Assembly (NCBI GenBank): GCA_014607495.2
Contig: CP053170.1
Location: 62,001-126,000 of the forward strand
Direction of reading: 5' to 3'
Origin: Carposina sasakii
Taxonomy: Eukaryota > Arthropoda > Insecta > Lepidoptera > Carposinidae
Length of the DNA: 64,000 nucleotides
Each line of letters opens with the position of its first letter. Within the stretch, counting starts at the first letter, position 1. Under the pieces are notes generated by a model, which saw only the letters and a program-made list of their open reading frames with translations, had not been told where the DNA came from and ran no database searches. The position numbers and the translations under genes are program-made. Shown piece by piece: positions 53,992 through 64,000 of this stretch.

Positions 53992-56700
53992 ATGTACCAA
54001 TCAGGAGAGGAAAGGGAGAAGGAAAACGCCGAACCTGGGGAAGAAACTCCACATTTCAATTCATCACCATCATTATTGCCACCGGTGAGTATAAACAATG
54101 AATTGCACCAGATAGAAAACAACGAAATTTCAATACCTTCACAGTCTGCAATTAGTCAAGTACTTCAGAACATTGACGTAAACAGCACACTAAGTATGGT
54201 TAGTAATGTTGAATCGATGACTGAATTTGGTGGCCAAAGGAAATATTACGTTTTACCCATACACACAGATCAGAGTGATTTTGATGATTCGGACAATGAC
54301 CCGCATTTTGTTTCTGGTTTGACAAGTCAAGCCCCCTGTTTACTTCGAGGTAGAACAACAAAATCATCGAGTAGCTCTTCTACAAGAAGCTCTTCTACAA
54401 CAAGCTCTTCATCAAGTAGCTCTTCCTCTAGTAGCTCTTCATCGAGTAGCTTGGATGATAGAACTGTGGATAATTTAAATCCCATTGCTACAACAAGTGG
54501 GTTGGCTGCTGAGTCAAATGTTTCTTCGGAAGAGCAGAACAATAATAGGGGCAAAAAGAGAGTACGTAATGTTGAGAGTTGGAAAAACAAGAAGGCCAAA
54601 ATTTTTCGCAATACTGGTAAAGCATATGAATCGGTCAGTAAAAAACCTGTACCTGCAAGGAAAATGGGTCTGACGTGTGGCGATAAATGCAGATTAAACT
54701 GTTCTTCAAAAATCAGTGAGACGTCAAGACAGGATATTTTCAATAGTTATTGGAGTTTGGGAGACTTACATAAACAAAGAGAATTTATAATTAGACATTC
54801 TACAGAAATTAAACCGAAATACAGATATTCATCGACTCAAAATTTTCGTAAACTAAATACTGCATTTCATTTTGAACTCAATAACCATCGTGTTAGAGTC
54901 TGTAAGACATTTTTTAGAAATAGTCTTGCAATAAACGACAGACCAATTGCTACAGCATTATCAAAAAAAAAGAGTCTGGTTTTATACAGGAAGAATTACG
55001 AGGAAAACATGGTAAACAACGTACTGTGGAACCGGAGGTCTATGCAAGTGTCAAAAATTTTATAAATGCTATACCACGCATAGAATCTCATTATCTTAGA
55101 GCCCAAACGTCACGAGAATACATCCAGTGTGACAAATCTTTAGCCGACATATACCGAGACTACAAAGATAATCGTATAACAGAAAACTTACCATTTGCTT
55201 CTGCATCTACTTTTAACCGCATTTTTAATAAAGATTTCAATATTTCTTTCCACACACCAAAAAAAGATCAATGTGATCTTTGTGAAAGTTTTAAAAATGC
55301 TGATGAGGAACGAAAACAAAGTATTATTGAAACGTATGAAAAGCACTTGAAAGAAAAAGAATTGTCCAGAAAAGAGAAAGAAAAAGACAAAAATGCTAAT
55401 GTCGATACCACAATTGTTACTGTATACAGGGTGATTTTTGGTCGTCAACGTTCCCGAAAACTACGGAATCTCCTAATCATCACGATCATTTTTCTCCATG
55501 GAAGCATACCTGGGAAGTGTCTGGTTTCCAAAATATTAGGGTCCAAAGTTGAGTAAATAGACTGCATTTTTCTGCATAAATGCACATAGACGCGCGTAGC
55601 GGGATTTTTTCACGAAAAATAATTAATATCTGTCTATAAAAAAACCAACATAAACACTAGACACTATAAATTTCGCACGATCAAGAAATTAAAAACTTTT
55701 TTCAAAAAAAAAAAATTTTTTCCCAGCATTTTTTTTGGCATAAACTTACTTTATTTGATGTATAGAGTACGTACCCTTCGTTAAAGGTGGCCACAAAAAA
55801 ACACCCTGTATGATCTTCAGGCTGTGATGTCCATACCAAAGGGCCAAATTTCTATATTTTTTTATAAAAGTAGAATTAATTGTTTTAATTTTACTGTAAG
55901 CGACTTACACGCTAAAAATGTCGAATGTTTTTTCTGGGATGAAATGGAAGCCAAGCGAGGAGCAAATGAAATTGGTAGTTGCATACTTAATTATATAGAA
56001 AAAAATGCAAACGCTCATCCTGATAAAGAAATAGACTTTGTATTCTATTCAGACAATTGCTGCGGGCAGCAAAAAAATAAATACCTCCTTACTGCGTATG
56101 CTTACGCTGTCCAAAAAATGAATATTAATAGTATAACCCATAAATTTTTAATACGTGGTCACTCTCAAAACGAGGGTGACAACGTGCACAGTGTTATTGA
56201 GAAGCAGATAAGGCGCTTCAATAAATCTGGGCCAGTCTATGTCCCACAACAATATGTCACATTAATTCAGACCGCTAAAAAGACAGGAAAACCCTATAGT
56301 GTGAATCAAATGACTTATGATAAATTTTACGATCTGAAATTACTGCAAGAAGAGTGGGGTAATAATTTTAATATAAATGAGGATAGGAGCCAAGTAAAAT
56401 GGCACGACATTAAGGTGATCCGTATTGAAAAAGAACATCCGATGACTTTTTTCTACAAAAATTCTTACGAAGATAACGATTACCAAAAAGTTTTCGTACG
56501 TAATTTACGACGAACTGGTAACCAAACTGCATTATTTGCTAACGGTTTGACACAACTATACACAAGCAAGATACCTTTAAGTCAAAATAAAAAAGGGACA
56601 TAAAAGAATTACTCGACAAAAATATAATTCCTAGAACCTATCGAGAAACTTACTATAGAGATTTTTTTGATAACGAATGATAACGTATGGATACGCTGTA
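53992..56700 (+). pseudogene. DUF7869-like RNase-H-fold transposase, broken by MITE M2 and frameshifts
   Basis: N-terminal acidic region; serine tract (54355-54450); conserved basic block VESWKNKKAKIFRNTGKAYE; zinc-like PARKMGLTCGDKCRLNC; SYWSLGDLHKQREFI. A shift in a poly-A run near 54965 leads to TVEPEVYASVKNFINAIPRI, HYLRAQTSREYI, FNISFHTPKKDQCDLCESF and a Lys/Glu-rich coil. M2 (55427-55808) splits VTVY from DLQAVMSIPKG. Then FFWDEMEAKRGANEIGSCIL, VFYSDNCCGQQKNKYL (D-N-C-x-G-Q core), THKFLIRGHSQNEGDNVHS and VHSVIEKQIRRF. A further shift near 56590 moves the last ~30 codons (RTYRETYYRDFF) out of frame. The family is common in insects and cnidarians; the mechanism is inferred, not known. Confidence 0.8.
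55427..55808 (-). mobile_element. MITE M2 copy inserted in the transposase gene, TSD TA
   Basis: CAGGGTGATTTTTGGTCGTC ... aaaaaaacaccctg, flanked by TA. Its removal restores a continuous reading frame (VTVY|DLQAV), which shows that the insertion came after the gene. Confidence 0.9.
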
Positions 56701-57649
56701 ACGAGGTTTTTATTTTTTTATTTAGAAAAGGCCATTTTATTTACTAACACGTATATCTGGAAAGATTGATTTTGTTTTGTTATGGAAGGTTCATTTTCTG
56801 TTTTTGTTTAATTAAGTGCAAAATGTTTATTATTACCTACCTTTAATAACTTTAAATGTATAATTCTAATCGTAATTAAGAAGAAGAACTGAAACTTTTT
56901 TTTGGAAGGATTAATACGATTAAAAATTGTATTTGGAAGGACTGTTTTTCTTTTGTTTTGCAAAGTTTATTGTGTTTTTTAATATGAATAAAATGTTTTA
57001 TTCACATAGTTTAAATATACGTATGTATGTGGGTAGAGGCATATTTTTAGCTAGATACCTTTTATGTCCTTTTTTGTGCATGCAACTGTTTTTAAGTATA
57101 ATAACATTAATAACTCAAACATGTTTTTCTTTTGGAGGGTTTATTTTGATTTGTTTTTTATTTCCCAAAACACAAAATGTTATGTTACAAAATGTTACGT
57201 TAAGTACAAAATAAGATTTCAATTATCTCTTTTTCAATAAATACACTAATTCATTACCTGATTTTATTTATTAATATCCTAACCTAAATCTTAAAAGAGT
57301 TGTGATAATAAACGTAAATAAAATTCCGAAACAAGTTTTCAAAATTGTTGTAACTCCAAAAAGGTACTTAGACCCGTAGGAAAAAAGACAAATTCAAATT
57401 ATAGTAACTCAAAATAATTCAAAAATAACGACACAACTAAAAATAATATCTTATTTTGAAAACTTTTTTCGGGAATATACAGTCTTAACTCAAAAAACTT
57501 AAATAATATCATTGCCTGTACTTTTTGAAATGATTGGTAAATGGATGATTACTTTAATTTTACTAATAAAACACATCAAGTATTCAATTTTTTATAATCA
57601 ATAACAGAAAGTGAATAATCAGTTTTTCGTTGATTCTGGAAAAAGTTCC
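56701..57649. other. 3' non-coding region of the 6.2-kb transposon
   Basis: Very AT-rich, with several 'aaataaa' strings. Open stretches such as 56927-57214 are hydrophobic F/I/L-rich artefacts. It ends at the right TIR. Confidence 0.5.
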
Positions 57650-57794
57650 ATTTTGAGTTACAACACTATTGTATTATTAGTGCGATATGTTATATCAATA
57701 TAATGCTTCGAAAATTTTAGTCAGTCGGACTTTACAGCCTATGAAGTGCGCACGTCTTGCAGTACCGTTTTAAGCGCACAAAAAATTGTTAAAC

Positions 57795-57878
57795 ATGCCT
57801 AGTTGTGCTATGTGCTAAATGTCGTGGAAAGAATTCCGGTACTTCAAATTATAAAATAGATGGGATTACATTCCATAG
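57795..57878 (+). pseudogene. THAP-like exon 1
   Basis: MPSCAMC, then after a one-base shift KCRGKNSGTSNYKIDGITFH and R at the donor CATAG|GTGAGT. The early C..C pair and the terminal ITFHR match the start of a C2CH THAP zinc finger, where an FP dipeptide normally follows in the next exon. The start codon and strong donor support a real former exon. Confidence 0.55.
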
Positions 57879-58194
57879 GTGAGTGATTTTCTAATCAATT
57901 TAACTAAAAACAAAAAAACATGAAAATAATATATTTACGTCTGGGCGTGCCCCCGTTGATGTCTTTCATGTTGTCTCTTTCTGATATATGGATATGCGCA
58001 TGGGCAGTCGTCTCTTTTTTTCTCGATAGTGTTGTCCGCCGTACGTTCAATGTTCATATCGATAAAATACCATTATTATCATCTATATCTATGCATATAA
58101 ATACAAATGAAATGTCTGTATGTAATGTCAATTGACATAGAGCACTCTTATGAATTAGGGCAAAATAGAATTAGGGTTCCACAAAAAATACTAT

Positions 58195-58925
58195 TTAATA
58201 ATTTAATAGTACATACATACATACATACATAATAATCACGCCTCTTTCCCGGAGGGGTAGGCAGAGATCACGGATCTCCATTTGCTACGATCCTGACACA
58301 CCTCTTTGGCTTCATCTACTTTCATGATATTCTTCATGCACGCTCGTCGGTTTAGGGTACTCTTGACCTGACCTTTCTTTAGAATTTCACCAATTTGATC
58401 GGTGAAAGTCCGGTGAGGTCTTCCCCTTCCAACCCTTCCATCCACTCTTCCGTTGTACACTTTCTTTGTCAGTCTACTTTCACTCATCCTCTCCACATGC
58501 CCAAACCACCTCAACATACCCTTCTCAATCTTCGTCACCACGTCCTCATTTATACCACACTTCTTTCTGATCACCTCATTTCTTATCCAATCTTTCAAAG
58601 TGACTCCACACATACTTCTCAATGCTCTCATTTCCACTGCATTCACTTGACTTTGATGTTTTGGTTTCTGCCATACCCAACTTTCACATCCATACATAAG
58701 AGTCGGCACCAAAACACATCCATGAACAGCCAGACGTGCCGCTTGCGACACTTTCTGGCTACTCATAAAAGAATTAAGTGCCCCATTCACCCGATTCCCA
58801 GCATTCAATCTCCTTGCAATATCTTTGTCATGCTTACCATCCCTTGTAAACAAAGTCCCCAGATACACGAACTCAGTCACTTGTTCCAATCTTTCTTCGC
58901 CAATCATTATTTTGCAATTCACCAT
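58195..58925 (-). pseudogene. RTE-type LINE, ORF C terminus with (TGTA)n tail
   Basis: Minus strand: ERLEQVTEFVYLGTLFTRDG, LVPTLMYGCESWVWQKP, VEMRALRSMCGVTLKDWIRN, MLRWFGHVERMSE and GRVGRGRPHRTFTDQI, ending KWRSVISAYPSGKEA at 58236, then TGATTATTATG and (TGTA)n. This is the thumb/C-terminal region of RTE-type LINEs abundant in moths. The 229-codon frame has no break. It is 5' truncated at about 58925, as is usual for LINE insertions, and sits in the presumed intron between the THAP-like exons. Confidence 0.8.
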
Positions 58926-59084
58926 TAATATAATAATAATTTAATAGACCTACTCAAAAATCATGAAAAAAATACAGAATACCTACTGCATAGATATAGA
59001 TGATAATACTGTTATTTTAACGATATGTACATTATATATACATATCTATATACCTATATGTAGTATATATAAATAGATTGCTTT

Positions 59085-59249
59085 TCGTTTGTCACGCTAA
59101 AGCTCGAGAACGGCTCTGCCGATTTTAATGATATTTTCAGTGTATATTTGGGCGAGTCCAGGAAAGGTTTGGAAATGCTTAGTTTGGCCTGGTTAGTAGG
59201 TGGCGCTGCGATCGGGATGCAGCAAGTGAAGTTGCTAAGGGACCACTAG
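59085..59249 (+). mobile_element. Non-autonomous Helitron, 3' end
   Basis: 'tgtcacgctaaagctcgaga' and 'cggctctgccgattttaatg' are a Helitron-type body. It ends GACCACTAG at 59249, followed by T. The 5' end is lost in a (TA)-rich stretch. Confidence 0.6.
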
Positions 59250-59370
59250 TTCTAATATAAAATATTAATCCGCTTTATTAACACTAAAAATTCAAGTCCT
59301 TTATATATTACCTATTTATTTACTTACAGTTAAATCAGCATTCTTATTACTCGTACTTTCACATTTTTAG

Positions 59371-59620
59371 ATTTCCACACGACGGCGCACATAGGTGGAA
59401 ATTTGCAAAAAGTTGGCCAAAATGTAAAAATATTAATCTCACAAAAGGGTCTCAATTCCTCGAAATATACAAAGCCCGTGATATTTTCGACACGAACAAT
59501 AGTCCCTTATCGGGATGTAGAAGGCGCACGCGGAATGCAGTCAGTGCTAAACTAACTTTGGTGAGCAGTGAAAGTGTTTTGTGCGCTATTACGTTTCGAA
59601 CGTGCTGTTAAAAAAGGACT
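59371..59620 (+). pseudogene. Probable exon (FPHDGAHRW...), THAP-like continuation or Transib N terminus
   Basis: It starts after a good acceptor (ACATTTTTAG) in phase with the THAP-like exon at 57878, giving H-R-F-P-H-D. It reads GAHRWKFAKSWPKCKNINL, EIYKARDIFDTN and SGCRRRTRNAVSAKLTL and is open to a TAA near 59610. It lacks the later THAP landmarks (LCS.HF). The role is uncertain. Confidence 0.45.
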
Positions 59621-59878
59621 ATCTCGTTAACGCTTTAAACAATTTCAAAATTGTTATATACATATTATTATGGAAGGTATGTACCTACAAACTAGCTCCT
59701 ACAAACTACAAACCTCTCAAAAATATTTATTTATTCTTCTTTCCCAACCCGTGGTACTATCAGGACGTTATTCCTACACCAAGACATTAGTTAGAAACGC
59801 TTTTCAACAAAATCTTGGTGAAGTTATATGAACATCCGAAGAGTAACCTGATAAAAATTTTTTTTCTTTATGTTTTAG

Positions 59879-61872
59879 GCCCTGATATGAATGAAGCATG
59901 TATAAGAAGAGCTACTCTCATCAGTTATTATACTGAATGCCTTTCTACGGTGTCTCGTTTTGATGAATTTTGTCAAAAAGTAAAGGAAGCTCTTCGTCAA
60001 GATGAGTTATTACCTGCAGTGAAAAAGATGTTATCTAAATTCATTCATGACTATAAAACAAGAATGAAGAACTGTACTTATAATAAACAAAGATTTCAAA
60101 ATAAAAACGAGGATTGGATTCAAGCTTACCTAACTTTTCCTGTTATTTCAACGGCTTCAGCTGGAAAACGTAATTCTGGTGAGAATGCTGGCAGACCATC
60201 CAAAAATTTCACCGAATGTAGTGACAGAGCTAAGAGAAGAAAAACCGAGGAATTGAGAAAAATCTACCCTCCAGAGCAATTGGTGTATGCTGCACAAATG
60301 GAGTACAGAACTGAAAGAGAATTATCTGCGTCCAAGATATTAAAAGACATTTCAAATCAAGGCCCGTCTGCAGCGAAGCACTACTCAACCAGACACGAAA
60401 CTAAGTGTCAATTGTCTTCAGATAAAGCATTAAGCTTACTTTTAGAGGCAGGTTTAACAAAATACCAGTACAATGTCATTGTCTCTTACGCTAAAGAAGT
60501 GAATTGTCATATTTATCCACCCTATGAGACGATAATTTCTGCGAAATCCGAATGTTATCCAGATAATGTAACTGAAACTTGTGCCAAAGTTCCAGTACAA
60601 AATTTACTGGATCATACTAGTAAAAGACTCTGTTTGTCCTTGAACGAAACAATTAAAAGCCTCATGCCTGAACAAAGGAGACGTCTTTGTCTTATAACAA
60701 AATGGGGTAGTGATGGTTCTGGATGTCATTCCCAATATAATCAAAAATTTCAAGAAGAGGGGAAAGATGACAATTATATGTTTATAACATCCATGGTCCC
60801 TGTGCAATTATACGAAGAAAAAGAGAGCGGAGAAAAGGATATTTTGTGGCAGAACCCCCGTCCTTCGTCGACACGATATTGCCGACCAATCAAGCTCGAA
60901 TTCATCCAAGAAACTACAGCTACTTCAAAAGCAGTCACTGATGAAATAATGTCCCAAATTGAAGAGTTGCAGTCAACAACTATTCAAATAGAAGGCGGAG
61001 AAGCAATAATTAAGCACCATATGAATTTGACAATGATAGATGGCAAAATGGTCAATGCTATCACAGATACAACATCTGCTCAAAGATGCTATCTATGTAA
61101 AATCACAATCAAAGATTTTAATCGTATAAAATACTGTTTATCTGCAATGATAAACGAGACTTTCCTCCAGTTTGGCATTTCACCCCTTCATGCCTGGATT
61201 CGATTTGCCGAGTGTATTCTACATATAGGATATAAATTAAAAATAGCCAGATATCAGGCTAGAGGCATTGCAGCTCAAAAATCAGTAAAGGACGAAAAAA
61301 CAAGAATCCAGAAGGACTTTTTCGAAAAATTAGGTCTTCATGTTGATAAGCCAAGGCCAGGTGGAGGAACTTCTACTACCGGCAATATTGCTCGCAAAAT
61401 ATTTAAAATTTTTGACATAAGTGCGGAAATAACTGGAGTGCATAAAGGTTTAATTTATAGATTATATGTTGTTCTCTGCCTTTTATCAAGCGGACAAGAT
61501 ATAGACGCAAAAAAATTCAAAACGTACTGTATAAAAATTGCGCAGATTTTCACGTTTACCTTTCCCTGGTATCAAATGCCTACTACACTTCACAAAGTAT
61601 TGATCCATGGTTATCAGGTGATAGAAAATGCCGAAACAGCCATTGGACTTCTATCAGAAGACGCACAAGAAGCACGGAACAAAGACGTACGTGCCTATCG
61701 AGAAAACTATTCTCGAAAATTTTCGAGGCAATTAAGTCTACAAGATACATATCAGAGGCTTATGGCTACATCGGATCCTCTTATAACAGGGTTAAGAAAA
61801 TGTCCACCGAAACCCAAAATCACAAATATGCCACCTGAGTGTTATGAACTTTTGAAAAATAAAGATACATAA
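59879..61872 (+). CDS. Transib transposase (RAG1-related), copy B, uninterrupted
   Basis: The exon begins after TATGTTTTAG at 59878 and stays open to TAA at 61870-61872. Numbering from the upstream in-frame ATG at 59815: GRPSKNFTECSDRAKRRKTE (~125-150); ITKWGSDGSGC with D300; WQNPRPSSTRYCRPIKLEF; LTMIDGKMVNAI with D409; zinc pair CYLC; LHAWIRFAECIL; GNIARKIF; QMPTTLHKVLIHGYQVIE; GLLSEDAQEARNKDVRAYR with E619; RKFSRQ. D300, D409 and E619 align by motif with D600, D708 and E962 of RAG1. The first ~21 codons from 59815 read through intron, so the real N terminus must come from upstream exons. It is 5' uncertain but otherwise looks intact. Confidence 0.9.
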
Positions 61873-62035
61873 CTACTACATTTTTTATGCGTGTGTTTTG
61901 TGTTATATGATTGTTTGTTTATCTTTATATTATTTATATTAATAACTAAATCCCTTCTTTTATTTACAAATATATATATTTTTATTTTTGATAACTGTTA
62001 TTAACGATTAAAAGTGAAATTCAATTTTGGCCATC
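61873..62035. other. AT-rich downstream sequence of Transib copy B
   Basis: Contains 'aataaaga'-like signals and no terminal repeat that I could pair with an upstream CACWRTG end. Confidence 0.4.
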
Positions 62036-62212
62036 TTTTTGTGAAAATCCACCTGTGTGCGGCGTGAAGAAAAAAATCTGGAGCAATGCTACTCAAAGAG
62101 ACAATTTCATACCAACAAAATATAGTGTCTTGTGTTCCAGACATTTTATATCAGATAGTTTTGAAAATTTAAAAAATAACAGGCGCCGATTATATAGCTC
62201 TAGACACTAGAC
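62036..62212 (+). pseudogene. THAP zinc finger, second half
   Basis: PSFCENPPVCGVKKKIWSN, then ATQRDNFIPTKYSVLCSRHF and ISDSFENLKNN, ending at a TAG. The 'W ... R..F.PTKYS.LCS.HF..D.F' pattern is the C-terminal half of a C2CH THAP domain. No good acceptor is visible upstream. It lies 160 bp after the Transib stop codon and 4.2 kb after the THAP-like exon 1. Confidence 0.75.
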
Positions 62213-63002
62213 CGTTCTAAACACTTGAAGTTGTAAGATATTTCTGCTCGATTTCTGTTCTATATAAAAACATTGTAACTCTATAATCTATTTATGGCGA
62301 GTCAGGTATCTTGCTGCTTCTTTTCCCGAATGTTATATCGCCTGAAGTAGCCTTAACTGTATATTTGATAAATAAATAGTTCTACATAGCCACTACGCTG
62401 TTTCACTTTGCAACCTGAATATACTCGTACCGCTGCGTCATCAAGTAATCTATGGTTACAAAGGCCTCTCTGTGATGAAACTTTTAGCAATAATCATGAT
62501 GTTTTTCTTATTTCCGACCTAAGGCTTTATTGTCTAACATTTATGTTATGTATGACATAAAAAGCGGCTTTCTTTTCATAGTTTGTGAAAAAATATCATG
62601 TACCTACTTATTTGTTTTTATGTTTTGCCTATCTTATATTACTATTTTGTATAAATATTGTAATGCGCGCACCATGCACGCGCAATAGTTACCTACATGA
62701 GTGCACAAGGCCTTACTAAACTATTGTTATTATGTAAAAACCTTATTGAACCTTAAACGCCCAACTTACAGGCAATACGAACCCATATCGTAGTGAATTA
62801 TAATTCGTCGTTTTATTCTTTGATATAATGATATAAATGTAGTCCCTTTATCCTACAGGCAACATCGCACGTCTTTTAGAGATACCCGATAAATAAATTT
62901 AAAAAAATATGTAGGTAGGTCCCACATTTAGCTGCTGACTACCAACCAACGCCACTCATTCCTTTTTCGTGCGTGGCAACGAGCGTACGCGCCTAAGCAA
63001 AA
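62213..63002. other. No recognisable feature
   Basis: AT-rich, with 'gtaggtaggtcccacattta' and a short GC-richer stretch (62940-63000) just before the next ATG that may be its 5' UTR or promoter. Confidence 0.4.
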
Positions 63003-64000
63003 TGCCGAAGCGTAGTGCGGAAGAGAAATTGCAACATTATGAAACTAAATTACGGAAACTGAGGAAAAAACAAGAACAAAATGCGAAACGTCGTCGCCGG
63101 ATTCAACGTATAGAATCATCAGAGGATAATGAAGTTTTACCAGGTTGGTCATAATAGATTTAACATTTAAATCAACTTAACTAAATACGAGGTATCAGTA
63201 ATTATTTTTCTAAACAGGTTCTATAGTTTTTCTAACCGTCGTGTTCTCATTGTCATTATCTTTTCTTGGAAAATCTGCACCTCTAGGTAGATAAATCGGG
63301 ATTGACTGCGGGTCAATCACGATAACATAATTAGCTGCAGGCTAATTATGGGTCATATCTATGACATATTTCGTAGATTTACGCGCGATCTGAGATGGAC
63401 GTTCGTTAACTACACCCTATTGTCTGCGGGGCAATACATACGCAAATATTTTTTTGCATACCCTTTTTTCCCATTCTACCTTCGTTTCGAGATAATTCTC
63501 ATAGTTGTTTTTTACAATTAAATAATTTGTTTCTAGATACAATCAATAGTGTACTAAACGAACCGGAACCCGAGAGGGGTCCGGAATCTGAAGTTCCGTT
63601 AACGGAGGAGCAACCGATACTGCAGGATGTGGTAGATCCACCTATATCAGTACCACCAGAACCTGTATCGGACATAGCATTAGACCAGGATATACTTTCA
63701 GCTTTGGGAGCTTCCACGGCCGACACACCCGAGTTCGGAAATAGCATACACGACAGTCTGGCCAACTTATGGACATGGACTAAAAGGCGGCTTACCAAAC
63801 GACATCAAAGATAATCTTATGAAGGACAAAAATTACCTCATACCTAGTAATTGTAAAATGTTACAACCACCGAAGCTTAACCCGGAGATCTCAGCTGCTG
63901 TGGCTGACGTGGTAAGAGGTCGCGACAAAAAATTTTTTCGCTTTCAACAACAGCTTGGAACTGGGACCTCGGCCATCAACAGAGCTATGGATACTCTGCT
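63003..64000 (+). CDS. Gag-like ORF of a possible DIRS/Ngaro-type element (partial, probable intron)
   Basis: An ATG at 63003 gives MPKRSAEEKLQHYETKLRKL and a basic coil (RKKQEQNAKRRRRIQRI), then acidic SSEDNEVLPG with a donor-like CCAG|GTTGG near 63145. After TTGTTTCTAG (63535) a proline/glutamate-rich segment (NEPEPERGPESEVPL) leads to DILSALGAS and IHDSLANLW. A one-base shift near 63785 leads on to a LNPEISAAVADVV-type block, RGRDKKFFRFQQQLGTG and a run to the window end. The 'L..P.LNPEI ... RD ... QQ.LG.G..A' pattern resembles gag-like ORFs of tyrosine-recombinase retroelements. The family call is from memory and tentative. Confidence 0.45.

Larger units (their letters stand above)
51510..57691 (+). 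mobile_element. 6.2-kb DNA transposon with perfect 42-bp TIRs and a DUF7869-like transposase
   Basis: AACATATCGCACTAATAATA at 51510 and the following bases to 51551 are the exact reverse complement of 57650-57691. The TIR contains CACTAATAATAC 9 bp inside. Because the outer bases are palindromic (ATATCG/CGATAT), the exact border and duplication are ambiguous; ATAT or AT are possible. Inside are two Helitrons, a transposase gene on the plus strand, and an M2 MITE interrupting that gene. The superfamily is not known to me; CACTA-type is a possibility given the end motif, but unproven. Confidence 0.85.

Noticed and set aside
56927..57214. 95-residue hydrophobic ORF downstream of the 6.2-kb element's transposase
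   Set aside because: T-rich 3' UTR-like DNA. No motif, no conserved context.
58395..58928. Plus-strand ORF of 177 residues
   Set aside because: Antisense of the RTE-type LINE ORF, which has clear conserved motifs on the minus strand.

Overview
This window is animal nuclear DNA, most probably from a moth or butterfly. It is AT-rich, has spliced genes, and carries repeat types typical of lepidopteran genomes: Helitrons that start TCTAYACTAATATTATAAA and end in CTAG before a T, a tRNA-type SINE with an (ATC)n tail, an RTE-type LINE ending in 'YPSGKEA' and a (TGTA)n tail, and the 'gggttccgtacctcaaaag' dispersed repeat. I find no host gene that I can defend. Essentially every recognisable coding stretch belongs to a transposable element, and most are broken. 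The species call is inference.

Layout. 0-9 kb: decayed Harbinger, pogo and SWIM-like fragments, a Helitron end, a Jockey-type LINE (minus strand) whose 5' end is joined head-to-tail to the 3' end of another LINE copy, a rearranged BEL/Pao integrase, a MULE-like fragment and a truncated copy of the transposase family found whole at 54 kb. 10-17 kb: the same LINE dimer junction in the opposite orientation, split by an LTR retrotransposon (11189-15868; 434/433-bp LTRs, target duplication CATA) that is itself a chimera with two protease domains; then a Copia 3' end. 18.4-22.6 kb: a Jockey-type LINE interrupted by a foldback element (13-bp direct repeats) and by a complete 2.7-kb PIF/Harbinger element (TSD TTA) whose transposase and MADF-BESS genes lie in each other's introns. 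22.6-25.6 kb: 5' half of a Gypsy-type element with a small membrane-protein ORF. 25.6-32.3 kb: a dispersed repeat interrupted by a decayed Helentron-type element (Rep, Pif1 helicase, endonuclease). 32.3-35 kb: errantivirus-type leader and gag start, cut by a pogo/Tigger transposase. 36-38 kb and 59.9-61.9 kb: two Transib (RAG1-related) transposases, the second an uninterrupted ORF.

38.4-42.7 kb: Helitron end, hAT transposase, Mutator-like transposase, SINE. 42.7-46.9 kb: a CR1-group LINE interrupted by a mariner-type element with ~510-bp inverted repeats and DD41D catalytic spacing. 46.9-49.3 kb: Harbinger remains, a second foldback element, two TA-flanked MITEs. 51.5-57.7 kb: a 6.2-kb DNA transposon with perfect 42-bp TIRs and an RNase-H-like transposase of uncertain superfamily, interrupted by a MITE and carrying two near-identical Helitrons that differ by one 127-bp minisatellite unit. 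57.8-64 kb: THAP-like exons around the Transib ORF, an RTE fragment, and the start of a DIRS/Ngaro-like gag.

The elements do not work together as a pathway. The useful biology is nesting order, element architecture and recombination between elements. Long stretches at 17.0-18.4, 34.96-35.95, 49.3-50.4 and 62.2-63.0 kb hold nothing I can identify.
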